Assembly (NCBI GenBank): GCA_010015655.1
Contig: ML976703.1
Location: forward strand, 502,333 to 562,119
Direction of reading: 5' to 3'
DNA length: 59,787 nt
From: Bimuria novae-zelandiae CBS 107.79
Taxonomy: Eukaryota > Ascomycota > Dothideomycetes > Pleosporales > Didymosphaeriaceae
The position numbers were made by a program, and so were the translations under genes. A model generated the notes under the pieces. It was not told where the DNA came from. It was given only the letters and a program-made list of their open reading frames with translations, and did not search any database. This document shows positions 47,201 through 57,395 of this stretch, in pieces; position 1 is the first letter of the stretch, and each line of letters opens with the position of its first letter.

Positions 47201-48519
47201 TAGATGTTGAACAGAGAGAAGCGGATCCTGCGCTCGCGAATCTCTCGGTGACAGACGACAGAGCACCCAGGGATATAGAATACACCATTCCTCCTAGTGG
47301 TGCGTTCAGGATACCAGATGCTCCTTATGTTACTGTGAGGAGGTTGCGTCCTGGTTGGGACGAAAACAGGGGTACGGGCGAAGAAGCATGGAATGGCCAA
47401 CCGAGGGAGACACGCGATGCCGAAGGCAATGTGGCGTACGACGTTGGTCCTGGTCGTCCCTTCCAGATACTAGGTGCTCCACACAGGACTGTGACGTTTC
47501 ATTGTAGCAGTGCACAGGCAAATAGGTCAGGCGATGGAGATAGTGACGACAAGTATGATGAAAGCGACGAGAGCGATGAGAGCGATGACGATGACGGCGA
47601 GTCAGATCAAGGGCAGGAGACGAGCCCCCAGCTTGTAGCTCCACCGCAAGAATCCGAGCGATTGCAACCAGGTCTTCTGGAATCGGTCAATTTGCAGACA
47701 CGACAGCCAAGCCCTCCGAGCAACCCGGATCAGACTTCTGCTGGGGCCGAACCCGGCTCTTCCTCGTCGAGCCACCCAGCGGCTGGGCAAGACGATGGAT
47801 GGGTGGAAGAACAACCCGGTGATGACGAAGACGGATACTTGCCATATGTACTTGAACGAGATCAGCGCATGCCCGAACCCCCCAAAAATCAATTGATCAA
47901 GCAGGATCAGGAAGATGACGGGAGTGATGGCTATGAAAGCAACAACACTATAATTGCCGAGCCTGCGACTAGCGAGTCTCACGTTGACAAACCCGAGCAT
48001 GACGAACCAGAGAGCTCCACACGCGATGTTGCCGATGAAGACGCTGGGCTTCGCAAACCCTCAATTAGTTCCGGCACTACTAACAAGCCTAACTTCGAGC
48101 AACCCAAGCATGACAAAACAGACACATCCACGCGTGACGTTGACGAGGATGATGCTGAGCGTCGCAAGCCCTCGGCCGGCTCCAGCAAGTACGCATCTGA
48201 TAATTCTTCTTCCAGCTCTGACAGTCCCGGGAAAGCTCCTCCTAAACCCAATTGGACTGGTTGGTTTCAAAGCACGCCGCAAGCCGAGCCACCTGTAAGG
48301 TCAGAGCCGCCGGAGTTAGAATTGCGTCAAGAGTCAGAGCTGGAAGATTTCTGGTTCTGCATGGTATGTGGCTTCAAGGTCAATAAGCATCAGCCTAAAG
48401 AAGCGTGGAAACTTCATGTGCAGTCGAGGACCCATAACGCGAACAAGAAAAAAATACGAGGAAGCTGGTCTCAGGCCTACAAAACCTGCAACTGGCAGTG
48501 CCAGTACAAGTGTGCCTAA
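44230..48519 (+). CDS. 5' part of a giant polytopic membrane / zinc-finger gene
   Basis: An uninterrupted 1429-residue frame. Residues about 1-415 are polar with possible glycosylation sites, a polyproline run (about 175-195) and a Thr/Val-rich stretch. About 415-960 holds roughly ten hydrophobic helices (for example AVVCVILLMGNFLWQWVVFF, LIVAAIVLVHGFLVF, GIVLLTSLPAVLFLY). About 960-1370 is an acidic, repeat-rich tail (DESDESDESDDDD; two variants of a PEHDEPESSTRDV-like repeat). The end carries a U1-type zinc finger, CMVCG...H-x5-H (spacing 2-15-5). The stop at 48517 is probably premature: one base in the A7 run near 48451 opens a frame into the next 150 bp and, with a second shift, into the zinc-finger/UBA gene at 49563. 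The start is uncertain, because the frame is open upstream without an ATG. No family was recognised. Confidence 0.7.
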   Translation: MPAAYAYAAFVGAFTVPHYFPNVTTIRPITIDQNPINITDINTVIEKIERDRGQGTLITTGHDYRPDILGKINYDNSINKILPGNQKACEDLSRVIDHCLREGHWMDWLHNVYYGRQALNCSDWYDTSRWYLTKVSWPEIIDSYLLEEAKARELKPHADCSRPWPICKRKLPLPPLPPPPPPPPPPLPPPPGPKKNNTSSSSKSIPPNSVTGAITELRTVTHNIRGDVTVPHSQACTRSGVFQTGPTKTITTCIYTTVTTMLPVTVNWVLTVTETEHWSGIPYTLFSTDAPNTETRDYVCELPACQTSTATYWDIRTTTIVHSPKPTPGLNTNAMVWFGKAINSTSEGVKDLFGGANWEWLKRTTRDSSSQKGTPIGPDDSSRPQGPEKPKEPRGPEVPGVPPTSTNYSLPSLWQSPSAVVCVILLMGNFLWQWVVFFYNWGKHFNAAMTTLFWRYVSASYARPIAKSVNFVISPVYEGGIIYRFLEALRVYEVPNFGDRWCHAFCAAGGMEHTYYHVTRNSREVLAYFLEMIKSFKKGSSTKTAHYLRHTVLNYYWCSYHLRRELPAWPGASEVLLRGGLIVAAIVLVHGFLVFARRFPHHRRYAGLILLAFVIWSLRVLNCYFGGFFWWDVVSVFLGYLAAHQVYWFTRERAPWHFSTPEKLSEEVIEWYRRFSWEQHRFVVLEALIVLISAGLLVPCWNVAKVYPSDTLPLPSPLFYALSIVFGYAFARSFVLEVRRRPNRRQREVEHFSLFSWAAPLYIVAQQRYNNGCLDWPSFGLAVYLGINLYRFRFGRRVATDPPPNARPFLIQLYEDFQRSLDTIFGLRDIQQGSVGHLFTSWDRWRIVFLNLTAAFSIISYFACDRCSGTNPDRWPGIVLLTSLPAVLFLYRLYCRYHTETTYHVLEGPVQYYLWYGLAGAAGVYAFWVLGWDYCANDPVVMGLTVLAWSLVPWPREMIRGTDFSFPKPGKRPLAHDRIRSFWKEIPRIPLDVEQREADPALANLSVTDDRAPRDIEYTIPPSGAFRIPDAPYVTVRRLRPGWDENRGTGEEAWNGQPRETRDAEGNVAYDVGPGRPFQILGAPHRTVTFHCSSAQANRSGDGDSDDKYDESDESDESDDDDGESDQGQETSPQLVAPPQESERLQPGLLESVNLQTRQPSPPSNPDQTSAGAEPGSSSSSHPAAGQDDGWVEEQPGDDEDGYLPYVLERDQRMPEPPKNQLIKQDQEDDGSDGYESNNTIIAEPATSESHVDKPEHDEPESSTRDVADEDAGLRKPSISSGTTNKPNFEQPKHDKTDTSTRDVDEDDAERRKPSAGSSKYASDNSSSSSDSPGKAPPKPNWTGWFQSTPQAEPPVRSEPPELELRQESELEDFWFCMVCGFKVNKHQPKEAWKLHVQSRTHNANKKKIRGSWSQAYKTCNWQCQYKCA

Positions 48520-48701
48520 TGAGGGTAAGTCTGCTACGTCAGATAAACAACAGCACCCAGCTCACCGTGGAAAGGGGAGAAAGGGGAGAAGCCGGCGAGC
48601 GAGGCAGCCGATGGCGAAAAGTCTAATGACAGGAAACCCGAGACTGAAGAGTCTGTGGGGCCCATTGGCCGAACACCTCTTTCAGCCGGTCCCGATCAGG
48701 T
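48520..48701 (+). pseudogene. Bridge segment of the split gene
   Basis: Frame 2 (from the A7 run) reads YEEAGLRPTKPATGSASTSV and SDKQQHPAHRGK to about 48575. Frame 1 then takes over in the G-rich AAGGGGAGAAAGGGG and reads EKPASEAADGEKSNDRKPET, then SVGPIGRTPLSAGPDQ, up to the target duplication at 48694-48701. After removal of the hAT insert this frame enters DQVPQEYLHMTRF of the downstream gene exactly. A GTAAGT at 48534 could be a splice donor instead, but an intron ending at CACCCAG 48569 would be only 36 nt and does not fix the frame. Confidence 0.65.
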
Positions 48702-49535
48702 CAGCGCTGCCAACGAATCGAACAGGATCCGAACAAGGTGCTTGTTCGTTCGTTCGGCCCACATACAAATGTACGTACGTTCGAGACGACTCGAACAGGA
48801 GCGTCTTCGAACAGTACAACGAACGTTCGGCCGAACGTTCGTATATATACAACTTTCCTAATTAGGAAGGAGGTTGGTGTTGTGGTCGAGAAACTGGCTG
48901 CCGTCCACCAGCTAGATGTTTTGGCCGGCATCCTTCTTGACGACGTGGTTGAGGAGACGTTTGCCTTGCCAGAGGCGGGTCCATACAATAGGAAAACGAG
49001 CTCCGGACGCTTTCAGCTCGCCGGGAAACTCATGCGTAGGAGCGACGGACTCCACTTCAGATGGCGAGTCATCCAAGCTCTCGAAGCTCTCCGCCATCGC
49101 CATGACAGCTGCCGTACGCGACCCGGCATGGTGATAGCTGTCAAATGCCAGCCGGGTTGACTGGGTCGACTGGGTCGACTGGGACGAGTGCGAGCGGGTA
49201 ACAAATTGATCCATAACAAGATACGCTCACGGCTGACGATGGGAAACAGTGGGAGGCACGTCGACGAGAAAACTCAGAGTTTTCTTCTCCTACAAGAACG
49301 TTGCACAAGGCCAGCAGAACAAGGTAATACTCCACCAATTAGGACAGAATCCCCATACTAAATCGATCAAAAGTAGTCCCGAACAACCGAACAACCGAAC
49401 GTTTGGCTCTAATAATGCGTTCGTTCGAAGCTCTGTTCGACCCACCATGCCTGTTCGTTCGTTCGATCCAAAACACCAGAAAACGCCGTTCGGATCGATT
49501 GTTCGGATCGAACGTTCTGTTCGTTGGCAGGGCTG
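48702..49535. mobile_element. hAT-type transposon, 834 bp, non-autonomous
   Basis: The left end is CAGCGCTGCCAACGAA. The right end, reversed, is CAGCCCTGCCAACGAA, so 15 of 16 bases match. It is flanked by an 8-bp direct duplication GATCAGGT at 48694-48701 and 49536-49543, the size made by hAT transposases. Both subterminal regions (about 48710-48840 and 49380-49525) are packed with CGAAC/GTTCG motifs in both orientations, typical of hAT subterminal binding sites. The centre has a minus-strand frame of 100 codons (49214-48912, MDQFVTRSHSSQSTQ...) that could be a transposase 5' remnant; no catalytic block is present. Confidence 0.9.
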
Positions 49536-49562
49536 GATCAGGTACCCCAAGAGTATTTGCAT

Positions 49563-52286
49563 ATGACTAGGTTCAATTGTGAACGAGCCTTGGAACTCTA
49601 CCGCGAGAATCCTTCACTGGTCTATTGCAGCATTTGTTTTTGTCCAGTTGATGTTAAAGGATGGAGGTCGCACGTTGGCTCAGACAAGCATGTGCAAGAG
49701 AGAAAACAGCGCGTTCTTTCGGACCCCCATCGCACACAATCCGCCGATTGGGACTGGAAGGATACATCCATTCCAAATTTTGGGAACTGGTATCAGCCTC
49801 AGCAACTAAGAGAACCTAACGATTCTCGTTTCGATAAATCCACACGTAGGGCGCGACAATTTGAGGCTGAAGACCTGCTGTGGAGACTTCTCGTCAGGGA
49901 CTTCCAAAACGGCACTAAATGTACACCAGAAAGGGTTGCCCAATACTTGAACTTCACCAAGGGCGATATCCTATCAGCTTTAGACCTGCATAAATCGGAG
50001 CCCAACAAGCAGCTGAAGGAGCCGGAGCCCGCGGTGTTTTGTAAGATTTGCAAACATCGATTCTCTAGAAGAGGATGGGACTGGGATGAACACAAACAAG
50101 AAAAGTCTCACGTCATTTGGGCACGCGCAATGGAGAAGCAACATATGGCTGATCTTTGGGCGAGTAAAAACGTTCTGGATCGTCGGGTGGTCGCACGGAA
50201 GCTACAAGCCGCTCTATCAGAATTCTTCAAGGATTATATCAGCGAAACTGTCGCCCTGAAATGGCTTGAGCTCGCTGGAAGCGATCTCGAAAGAGCGACG
50301 CAAATGTATCTCGAAGACCCAAGCATGGGCGAAGAATCGAAAGAGATGGTGCTTGAGGAAAGGAGGCAAGAGAAGAAGGCTGTCGAAGATGCAAGGCAGA
50401 CCAAAGTTGTCGGTGAAAGAAGTCACAAGGAGAAGCTTGACAGACAAAGAGTGGAGGGAAACAAGGCAGATGAGAGTACGGCGGAGGCATCTACATCGAA
50501 ATCGCCTTCGGGTGACAACGAGCCCAATCCCAGTGAGTCTGACCACGATGAGCCAAGCGATGATAAACCTGACAAGCCTGGCGTAAAGCACTTACATACC
50601 GCTACTGAATCGAATGCGGTCGACGGAAATGCTACGTCTGCCGCAGAAGAGCCGCTCTGGACTGAGGCTGATCCGACAGTTTCGACAGGTAAAGGCGAAG
50701 ATGCTCGAAATGAGCCTTTACCAAATGGACCCGGGCCGAATCTATCACCGCCAGAGACTCCTTCACGAAACGTTATCAAGGTTCCTGAACAAGATGGTCA
50801 ACATCCACCTATCGAAGATATTTCAGGTGGTCACATTGACGCATTCGAACAAGGTGTGAAAGTCGCACCCACTGAAGGACAAGAGGAGCAACATACAGCC
50901 GCGGGAACACCAGCAGAGATACCCTCAGTGCGAGAAGACCTCCAACTGAGCCAGGAAGTTCACCGCGAAACGAGTCCGGCGCGTGAACCGGGTGACGACG
51001 GTACGCAGCTGGCGCATGCTCCGACAGACGGCCACGATGCAGACCCCAAGAATGAAAAGCCAGATGATGAGCCTGGTGAAAAGAAGAAGAAAAGGCGTAC
51101 GAGGCGAGCAGGACAGCGGGTAGGTTCGCGGGTCGACAGGGCAATGCAAGAGCAGAGGGCTAAAGTGGATTCGAAGAATCTGGCGAATCAGCAGCAAGAA
51201 GCCGTTGCTGACGAGATTGGATCTGGACTCAAGGACGTGGAGCCTGCGCATTCCCCTACAACTCTCAACATTGGTGAAAGTCGGCCAGGTGTCGACGATG
51301 GTAAGCCTATCAAAGACAAGCCTGCTAGCGACAACAGACCATCTGGCCACGCTGCAGACGACGGCACACCGAAAGCCAAAGTGAAGAGGCCGGACAAGAG
51401 AGCAAGACAAGCGGCCAAAGCCAGGGAGGAGGCTGTAAAACAGATTGCAGCAGCGGCCACGACAATTATTGATCCAACAAGTGCTGTACCACAAGGGGAG
51501 AAAAACACCCCAGTGTTGCATCTTGCAGGTGCAAAGGTGAAGAGGAATGCAGACGCGCATCGCGACAAGCGTGGTCAAGAGCCGCACAGGGAAGAAATTG
51601 AGAATGTCGTCGAAGTCAGTAAGGAACATCCGAGAGAAAGAGTCGAAATCGAACCTTCTGAAGAAAGAGATGCAAAAGCCACAGGCATTTCAGATGGCGG
51701 CGATGATAATACACTAGGTGAGCGAAGTGCTTTGGAGCCAAGCGATCACACCACAAGGAGTGATGGTACCTCCCAGGAGATTGGTGACGAAGGTGAGCTT
51801 CATAAAACTCGCTTTTAATTCAATTCGCTGACACGAGATGAAGGACGAGCTGGAGCCGAGGAGCCTAAGGGCACAGGTGTCGACCACGGGCTGAAGCCAG
51901 GACCAACAGAGGTGGAGAATGTACCAGGGCAGCCTGAACAACCTCAGGCTCGTGACAGTAGTGCGAGGCAAGATGGTGTAGGAGAGCAAGACAGTGATGA
52001 CGACGAGGAGAAAGCCGGTGCGAAGAAAGCTGCAAGGAAACGCAAGAGGAGGGGCGCGAACAAGAGCGAGGCACAAAAGGCGAAGAACAAAATGAAATTT
52101 GAAGAAAAGCTGGCGAAGAAGTATCCTAAAAACGTGCTGGCAGACATCGCTGAGAACGCTGGTGGAAATCAGTCATGGGTGGGTGAGAATGATGATGGTC
52201 GTTCCCGGTCATCTGTAGAGGAGCCTAGAGGCGACGACATTTCCATCACGGGCTTGGAACCGCGGACTGGGGATCGAGTGGTTTAG
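49563..52286 (+). CDS. 3' part of the split gene: U1-type zinc fingers with UBA-like helices
   Basis: From ATG 49563, exons 49563-51792 and 51844-52286 (intron GTGAGC...GAAG, 51 nt). The frame is open further up through the hAT right end. Modules in order are: a UBA-like helix pair (YLHMTRFNCERALELYRENP), zinc finger CSICF...H-x5-H (2-11-5), UBA-like VAQYLNFTKGDILSALDLHK, zinc finger CKICK...H-x5-H (2-13-5), and UBA-like ETVALKWLELAGSDLERATQ. The rest is a long charged, disordered tail. It is Lys/Arg-rich near the end (KKAARKRKRRGANK), suggesting nuclear or RNA association. UBA-like folds often bind ubiquitin or partner peptides; this is inference. It may be made alone or be a dead 3' fragment of the gene that starts at 44230. 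Confidence 0.7.
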
Positions 52287-52833
52287 TTTCTTTGGTTTGA
52301 CTGGTAGATTTCAGTCGTATAATTTGCGTATCGTTAATTGAATTCACTCATTTCATATCTTTTGAAACTTATGAAGTCAATATTCGTTTTTAGAAACATC
52401 GCAGCGTGGAAACAATTTGGTGTCCTGAACACAAGGAGTACGCAGCGGCTCGCCTGTTCACCTCACAGGTACTTTCATAAGACTAGACATTGTGCAACTA
52501 TGTTGCGAAAATCATCATCGCCGTCCTACGGCAAAGCCTGGATTCTTCTCACGAGTCACGATCATGAATGCACGATGAATTGCGTATTCACTGCTCGCAA
52601 TGCCTTACTTCAAGCTATTTAAACCCCATCCCATATTTCTCCCAATCTCCACTGCACGGGTCCAACCTGAACTCGCAGACACACCAACCATCAACTACAC
52701 CCGCACAGCACTGCCCCAGAGTTGTCAAAGATGTCCACTTCGATCGAAACGGTTACTACGAGCCCGCTCAGCGCCACATGGTAATCGACGAAAACTACAG
52801 CGACGACGAAATGTACACTTCCCCTCCCCCAGC

Positions 52834-53307
52834 ATGGACACCATCTCCACCCAACTCTCCCACCTCTCCATGAGCACCCACACCCCCTCCCCCCGCTATC
52901 CCGCCACGCCTCAAACTGGGTCCTCATCTTCTCAGCCCTCCAGCGTACACACCCTCGATCGTTTCCGGCACGACGAACCCCGCCTCGTCGGCTTCATCCG
53001 CCCTTTCCTTGCCTTCTCTCGGTTGAACGACTTCATCAGCTTGGATGCTCTGGCGAAGGAGGACGATGTGGGTCCGTTTCTGGATGCGCTGGCGGGGAGT
53101 GCGCGGCTGGATGAGAAGACGGGCGTGGTGATGGTGTTGGATGAGGCGAAGTATATGTATGCGAGCTACGAGGAGTGGGTGGAGGATCCGGAGAAGCCGC
53201 GCAGTTGGGTGTATGATCGGAGCACGGGGACGATGGTGCCGGATGGGGCTGGGGGCGCGCTGAGCGAGGTGAGTATGCAGGATGTGGTTGAGGAGGGCGT
53301 TGAGTAG
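52834..53307 (+). CDS. Hypothetical acidic protein
   Basis: 157 residues from ATG 52834; the same frame is open from 52600 but that part looks like out-of-frame coding or UTR. A Ser/Pro-rich start is followed by a compact part (RLVGFIRPFLAFSRLNDFIS, VVMVLDEAKYMYASYEEW, PRSWVYDRSTGTMVPDG). No family is recognised. Another frame at 52732-52873 (MVIDENYSDDEMYTSPPPAW) is also protein-like, so a small upstream exon with a GTAATC...CCCAG intron just before 52834 is possible. Confidence 0.5.
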   Translation: MDTISTQLSHLSMSTHTPSPRYPATPQTGSSSSQPSSVHTLDRFRHDEPRLVGFIRPFLAFSRLNDFISLDALAKEDDVGPFLDALAGSARLDEKTGVVMVLDEAKYMYASYEEWVEDPEKPRSWVYDRSTGTMVPDGAGGALSEVSMQDVVEEGVE

Positions 53308-53943
53308 CGGATGCAGCGCATGCGGATTGGTGATGTGATGGATGAGTAGGGATGTTCTGGTATGAGGAGTTTTAGACGTCATGGAAATTACCCCGCTGGT
53401 GTTACTCATGCACTCCACAGGACGACCTGGACACATGGGAATTGTCTCGGTAAGTCATGAGTTCCCGGTTTATAGGGGCCTGGCTATGACTAGGTAGCCT
53501 TTGGTCGAGTGTCGCGGTTACGAATATGAAGATTTAGTTTTCAGTATATTTTCTTTTGTATGTAACTTACATGTGAGATCAACGTACGGATGTTTGTGAT
53601 GTATGAAAGACGGTTAGATGGCAGCGCTTGGAAAGGCCTATGGCCATGTGTGCTCCCGTACGAGATGCCGGTTTACTGTAAAATGCTGCATATAGCTCTA
53701 AATAACGTGTGCAATACTGTGCAGGTATGATGCTGTGACTTTTGGAGTAGCTACCGGTCGCAGATTCCGCCCGACTAAAAGAGGGAATCGCGATCCTCTA
53801 CTACGGTACTTACACAGCCTGAAGGCTGTGCACAAAAAGTTTCTCCGTCTCTTTCATCTTCCTAATCACCTTTGATTCTTTCTGTTTCTATGCGCTAGCG
53901 AATCAGCTTCCTTATACTCTATCTCATACTCCGAAGCTCTACA
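53308..53943. other. Intergenic, peroxygenase upstream region
   Basis: No gene seen. The 5' flank of the peroxygenase has CT-rich sequence (53840-53890) typical of fungal promoters and leaders. Confidence 0.4.
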
Positions 53944-55238
53944 ATGAAAGCATTCAGCTCCATCATGGTCTCCTCTGTCATTGCGGCTTTGTCTTCGGCA
54001 TATAGTTTCAAACCGAAGGAACAACGCATCGACGTCAGTGGGGACCATAAATTCATCGCCCCTGACTTCTCGACGGATTACCGAGGGCCTTGTCCAGCAC
54101 TCAATGCGTTAGCAAATCATGGCTACATCCCCCGCAATGGCATTGCTTCGGTCGAGCAAATCGTGAAAGGTGAGCGTCATAGACTATGATCACTTTCTCT
54201 AGGGTAACCTGAGCCATAGCTAGCACCGAGGTGTTTGGAATTGAGAAGGACTTTGCGACCTTCACGGCCACCTACGGCATCGCATTCGCCGCCTCACCGA
54301 ACCTGAAGAATTTATCGATTGGCGCAGCAGTTCGACCGGGCGACGTGCCGTCAGATCTACGTGTTGGGCTGAGTACTCGCCCGCAGGGTCTTTCCCTTAC
54401 CCACGTAGGCCTCGAGCACGACGCATCTCCTACGCGCATGGACCTGTACGAAAAGGGTTCCAATGGCAACAACTACGACCTCTCGCCTAGCCTCTTCCAG
54501 CAACTCTTGCACCGTCAGGAAGGCATCGCTGAGCACAAAGTCAACTACAACATCAAAGTGTTGGCCCACCACCGGTTCCAGCGCATTCAGGACAGTATCG
54601 CCAATAACGCCGACTTCTTCTTGCAACCGTTCAGCGGGTGCTTCTTCCAAGGCAACAGCTACGCCGTCATCTACCGCGCTTTCGCGAACCACAGCGTCGA
54701 GCACCCGATGGGCCGGCTCGACCGCAAAACGCTCATGTCGTTCTTCGGCGTGTACAAAGACGGAGATCGGCTCAAGTACAACAAAGGCGGCGAGCGCATC
54801 CCCGACATCTGGTATCGCCGCCCACATGACGATCCCTACGACATCAAAAAGGCCAACAATGACCTCCTCGAGATGGGGGAGTATCACCCCGAGCTCATCG
54901 ACGAGTACTGCGCGGGTAGCAACCTTGCGGGAGCGGACGAGCAGAAAACATACGCCGCTATCGACATGAACAAGCTGACGAACGGGACATACAAGAGCAG
55001 CACGCTGAGGGATGGCTACAATCTATCGTGCGCGGCATTCACGACGAGTGTGCAGACGGCGCCATGGTGGCTGTCGAGGTACTACTCCAAGTTGGGAACG
55101 ATGGTGATGCCGAGATTGTTGGCCACGCTACAGCCATTGACGGGAGCGTTGGGATGCAAAGTGCTGGGTGGGACGCTGGACGAGACGTTGTTCCAAGTGT
55201 TCCCGGGATTCAAAGAGAGCTTGAATGTACCGCAGTGA
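53944..55238 (+). CDS. Unspecific peroxygenase / chloroperoxidase-like heme-thiolate enzyme
   Basis: Exons 53944-54169 and 54220-55238 (GTGAGC...ATAG, 50 nt) give 414 residues. A signal peptide of about 20 residues suggests secretion. RGPCPALNALANHGYIPRNG carries the PCP motif whose Cys is the axial heme ligand. LEHDASPTRMD is the E-H-D-x-S block for magnesium binding. The acid-base pair of UPOs is not assigned by eye. These enzymes use hydrogen peroxide to oxygenate aromatic and aliphatic substrates. Length is slightly above the long UPO class. No damage is seen. Confidence 0.9.
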
Positions 55239-55441
55239 TGGCAGCGCAGTTGGGTGAGCGCAGAGTATACTACCAGTACTGGTCTATCAATAAGTGACTT
55301 CAAGATAACAGGATGGGAAAGTGTGACGCCTGTGCACGTGCAGACGCGTGAACCTTTAGCGCGACACTGCGCATCATTCTTGGACTCGAGCTATACCGTA
55401 GTGTTCGTTTCTCCCAACAATTGCACACAGCCAACACAATC

Positions 55442-56979
55442 ATGACCGACATTTGGAGCGGAGACATCCTGCTGCCAGACCAGACGGCCGTCAAAGGTGG
55501 GTGGCAGCCCCAATTGCGCTTGCAAAGCTTACAAGTCCAGATGTCTGCTTCGCGTCGCCGAAGACTGCCTCCGTAATCCTCTCCACAGCGCCTTTGCGCT
55601 TCCTCGCAACCGTCGATACCGCACGCATACCGCTATACCTTGCCGCTGGCCCGAGCCTCGATGTATGGACCACGAGCGAAGACACGCAAGAATGGTTCTC
55701 GTCGATGCTTCTCCGTGAGCCTGCCACTGTCGACACCCGCGAATGGTGGACGTGGGCAAGAGCGCAGTCGCCGATGGGTATTTTGGTGCAGGTGCAGGGC
55801 GACCAGCTGAACCCACACGGCCCTAGGATCACCGAGATCCTCCTCTACGGCACAATCGCTGCGCCGGCTCCTGGTGCGCTTCCGACACCGCCCTCGTCGT
55901 CGCCCCCTCATGCTCACGCCCTGCCAGATGGCGAGCCACTGCCCGAGCTCAGAGTGCACGCGTTGCCGCTGTCGTCGGAACTGCTGTACAAGCAAACCCT
56001 GCCTGAAACAGCACCACCGTCGCCTGCTCTACCCGCGGCTGAATCACCCATCTCTGTCGAGCCGCAGTTCCTGCCCCCTTTCTCCACGTCCGAGCAGACG
56101 CCAAACTCGCCCAAGCGGAAGCGAGACGTCTTCGACGAAGCCGCTCAGGCGCAGAAAAGACAAAGAAACGAGGGCGGCGAGGGCGTAGCGGCTGCCGCGG
56201 CAAAAGCCCAGGAAAGCCAGCGCTCGTTCGGCCATCGAAAGTCGCTCTCGATAGACACCAAAGCGTTTCCATATCCCGATTCGAGACCGCAATCGGCACA
56301 CGCATTGGCACGTCCGTCGCCTCGGCCGCTCTCCCGCTCTCCCAGCATCGCCTCCGACACCCGGCCGCTGAGTCGGAAAGGTGTACCGGATGGCCACACG
56401 AAGCGTTCGGCCTTGTCACAGGTTGCGACCGTCGCACTACAACCAGAAGAACCGACAACAGAATCAAGGAACAAGGAGACGCTGTCACGAGTTGTCATGG
56501 CCGCTATGCGCATGCAAGGTCTGCAACAGCGCAAGAGAAACAAGTCTCGAACGGGCTCCATCGCGCCAGGCGTCAACATCGAAGAGCAGTCGAGCGAGGA
56601 GCAAGCCAAAGACGAAGAATACAAACTCATATACCACCAGACCTACAAGAGCGCAGTGCTTGCTTTCCGGAAGCACATGTCCTCGAAGCCGCTCCATTCA
56701 CAGCCAGACCGACTTCGCGACGTCGTGGAAAGGCTACTCACTATCTTTTGCACAGATCCACTTGCACATCCATTGTCAGAGGATACCGTTGCCGATCCTC
56801 TGACCACGCCGGGACGAGGCCACCTCGCCATTCCTGGCTCGAACCATGGTCGGGCGAGTCCATTTGATCTCCCCAGTGGAACGAGACCAACTGTGTCCAG
56901 ATCCAATACGCAGCCCGATGCGAGGACAGGTTCACCAGTGAACAGGCGACAGCAAGAGAAGGAGATGCTGCCTGCGTGA
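55442..56979 (+). CDS. SLD7-like DNA replication initiation factor
   Basis: Exons 55442-55496 and 55541-56979 join in frame (intron 44 nt, GTGGGT...CCAG) to 497 residues. The N-terminal part (MTDIWSGDILLPDQTAVK, then LRFLATVDTARIPLYLAAGP and EEWFSS-like WFSSMLL) matches the fungal SLD7 N-terminal domain as I recall it. The C-terminal helix block YKLIYHQTYKSAVLAFRKHM and LLTIFCTDP matches the Sld7 C-terminal domain. A long disordered middle contains a likely NLS (SPKRKRDVF, KRQR). Yeast Sld7 binds Sld3 at origins. The N-terminal exon was chosen because no ATG lies in the long frame before 55541. Confidence 0.65.
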
Positions 56980-57395
56980 GCGGCTAGAGGGAGTTTGTGA
57001 TTAGTTTCCCGCTGGAGTGCTGCTCCCAGGCGCATCAACCCGCGTTTACAATAGAGCGACTCAAACAGCAGAATGTACTGATTACTAAGATCATAATGTT
57101 GAGAAGCAGATCCAATCGGCTGGATCGCTGGGGGTGGTTACCCGTGGATTACCACACCGCACGGCGGGTGCTGCCTGATTTGCCTAGCCGTCACCTCGCG
57201 TCCTCGAACTTCAAAACCTGGCAGTAATCCATCCTTTCCACCAGACACCCGACAATCCCCGCGCGTGAGAGCTCTGCCCGTCATCCAACATCTACGGCTC
57301 CGTTCGCCTCCGCATCATCCATCAGAGTAACATCCGCTGCCAAAGCATTGTCTCCTACACTCGAGAGGGCTCAAGGCCCCGAGAATTCTGTCAAT
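56980..57395. other. Intergenic
   Basis: No gene seen between the SLD7-like gene and the F-box pseudogene start. Confidence 0.4.

Noticed and set aside
48534..48569. A 36-nt intron joining the upstream ORF to the bridge
   Set aside because: It has a good GTAAGT donor, but it is shorter than any other intron here, lies after the stop in the main frame, and its removal does not change frame.
12190..52286. Frameshifts as plain sequencing errors throughout
   Set aside because: Long conserved genes (PFF1, ERG24, the sorting receptor, the cyclase) have perfect frames, including across a T8 run, so general indel error is unlikely, though single sites remain to be confirmed.
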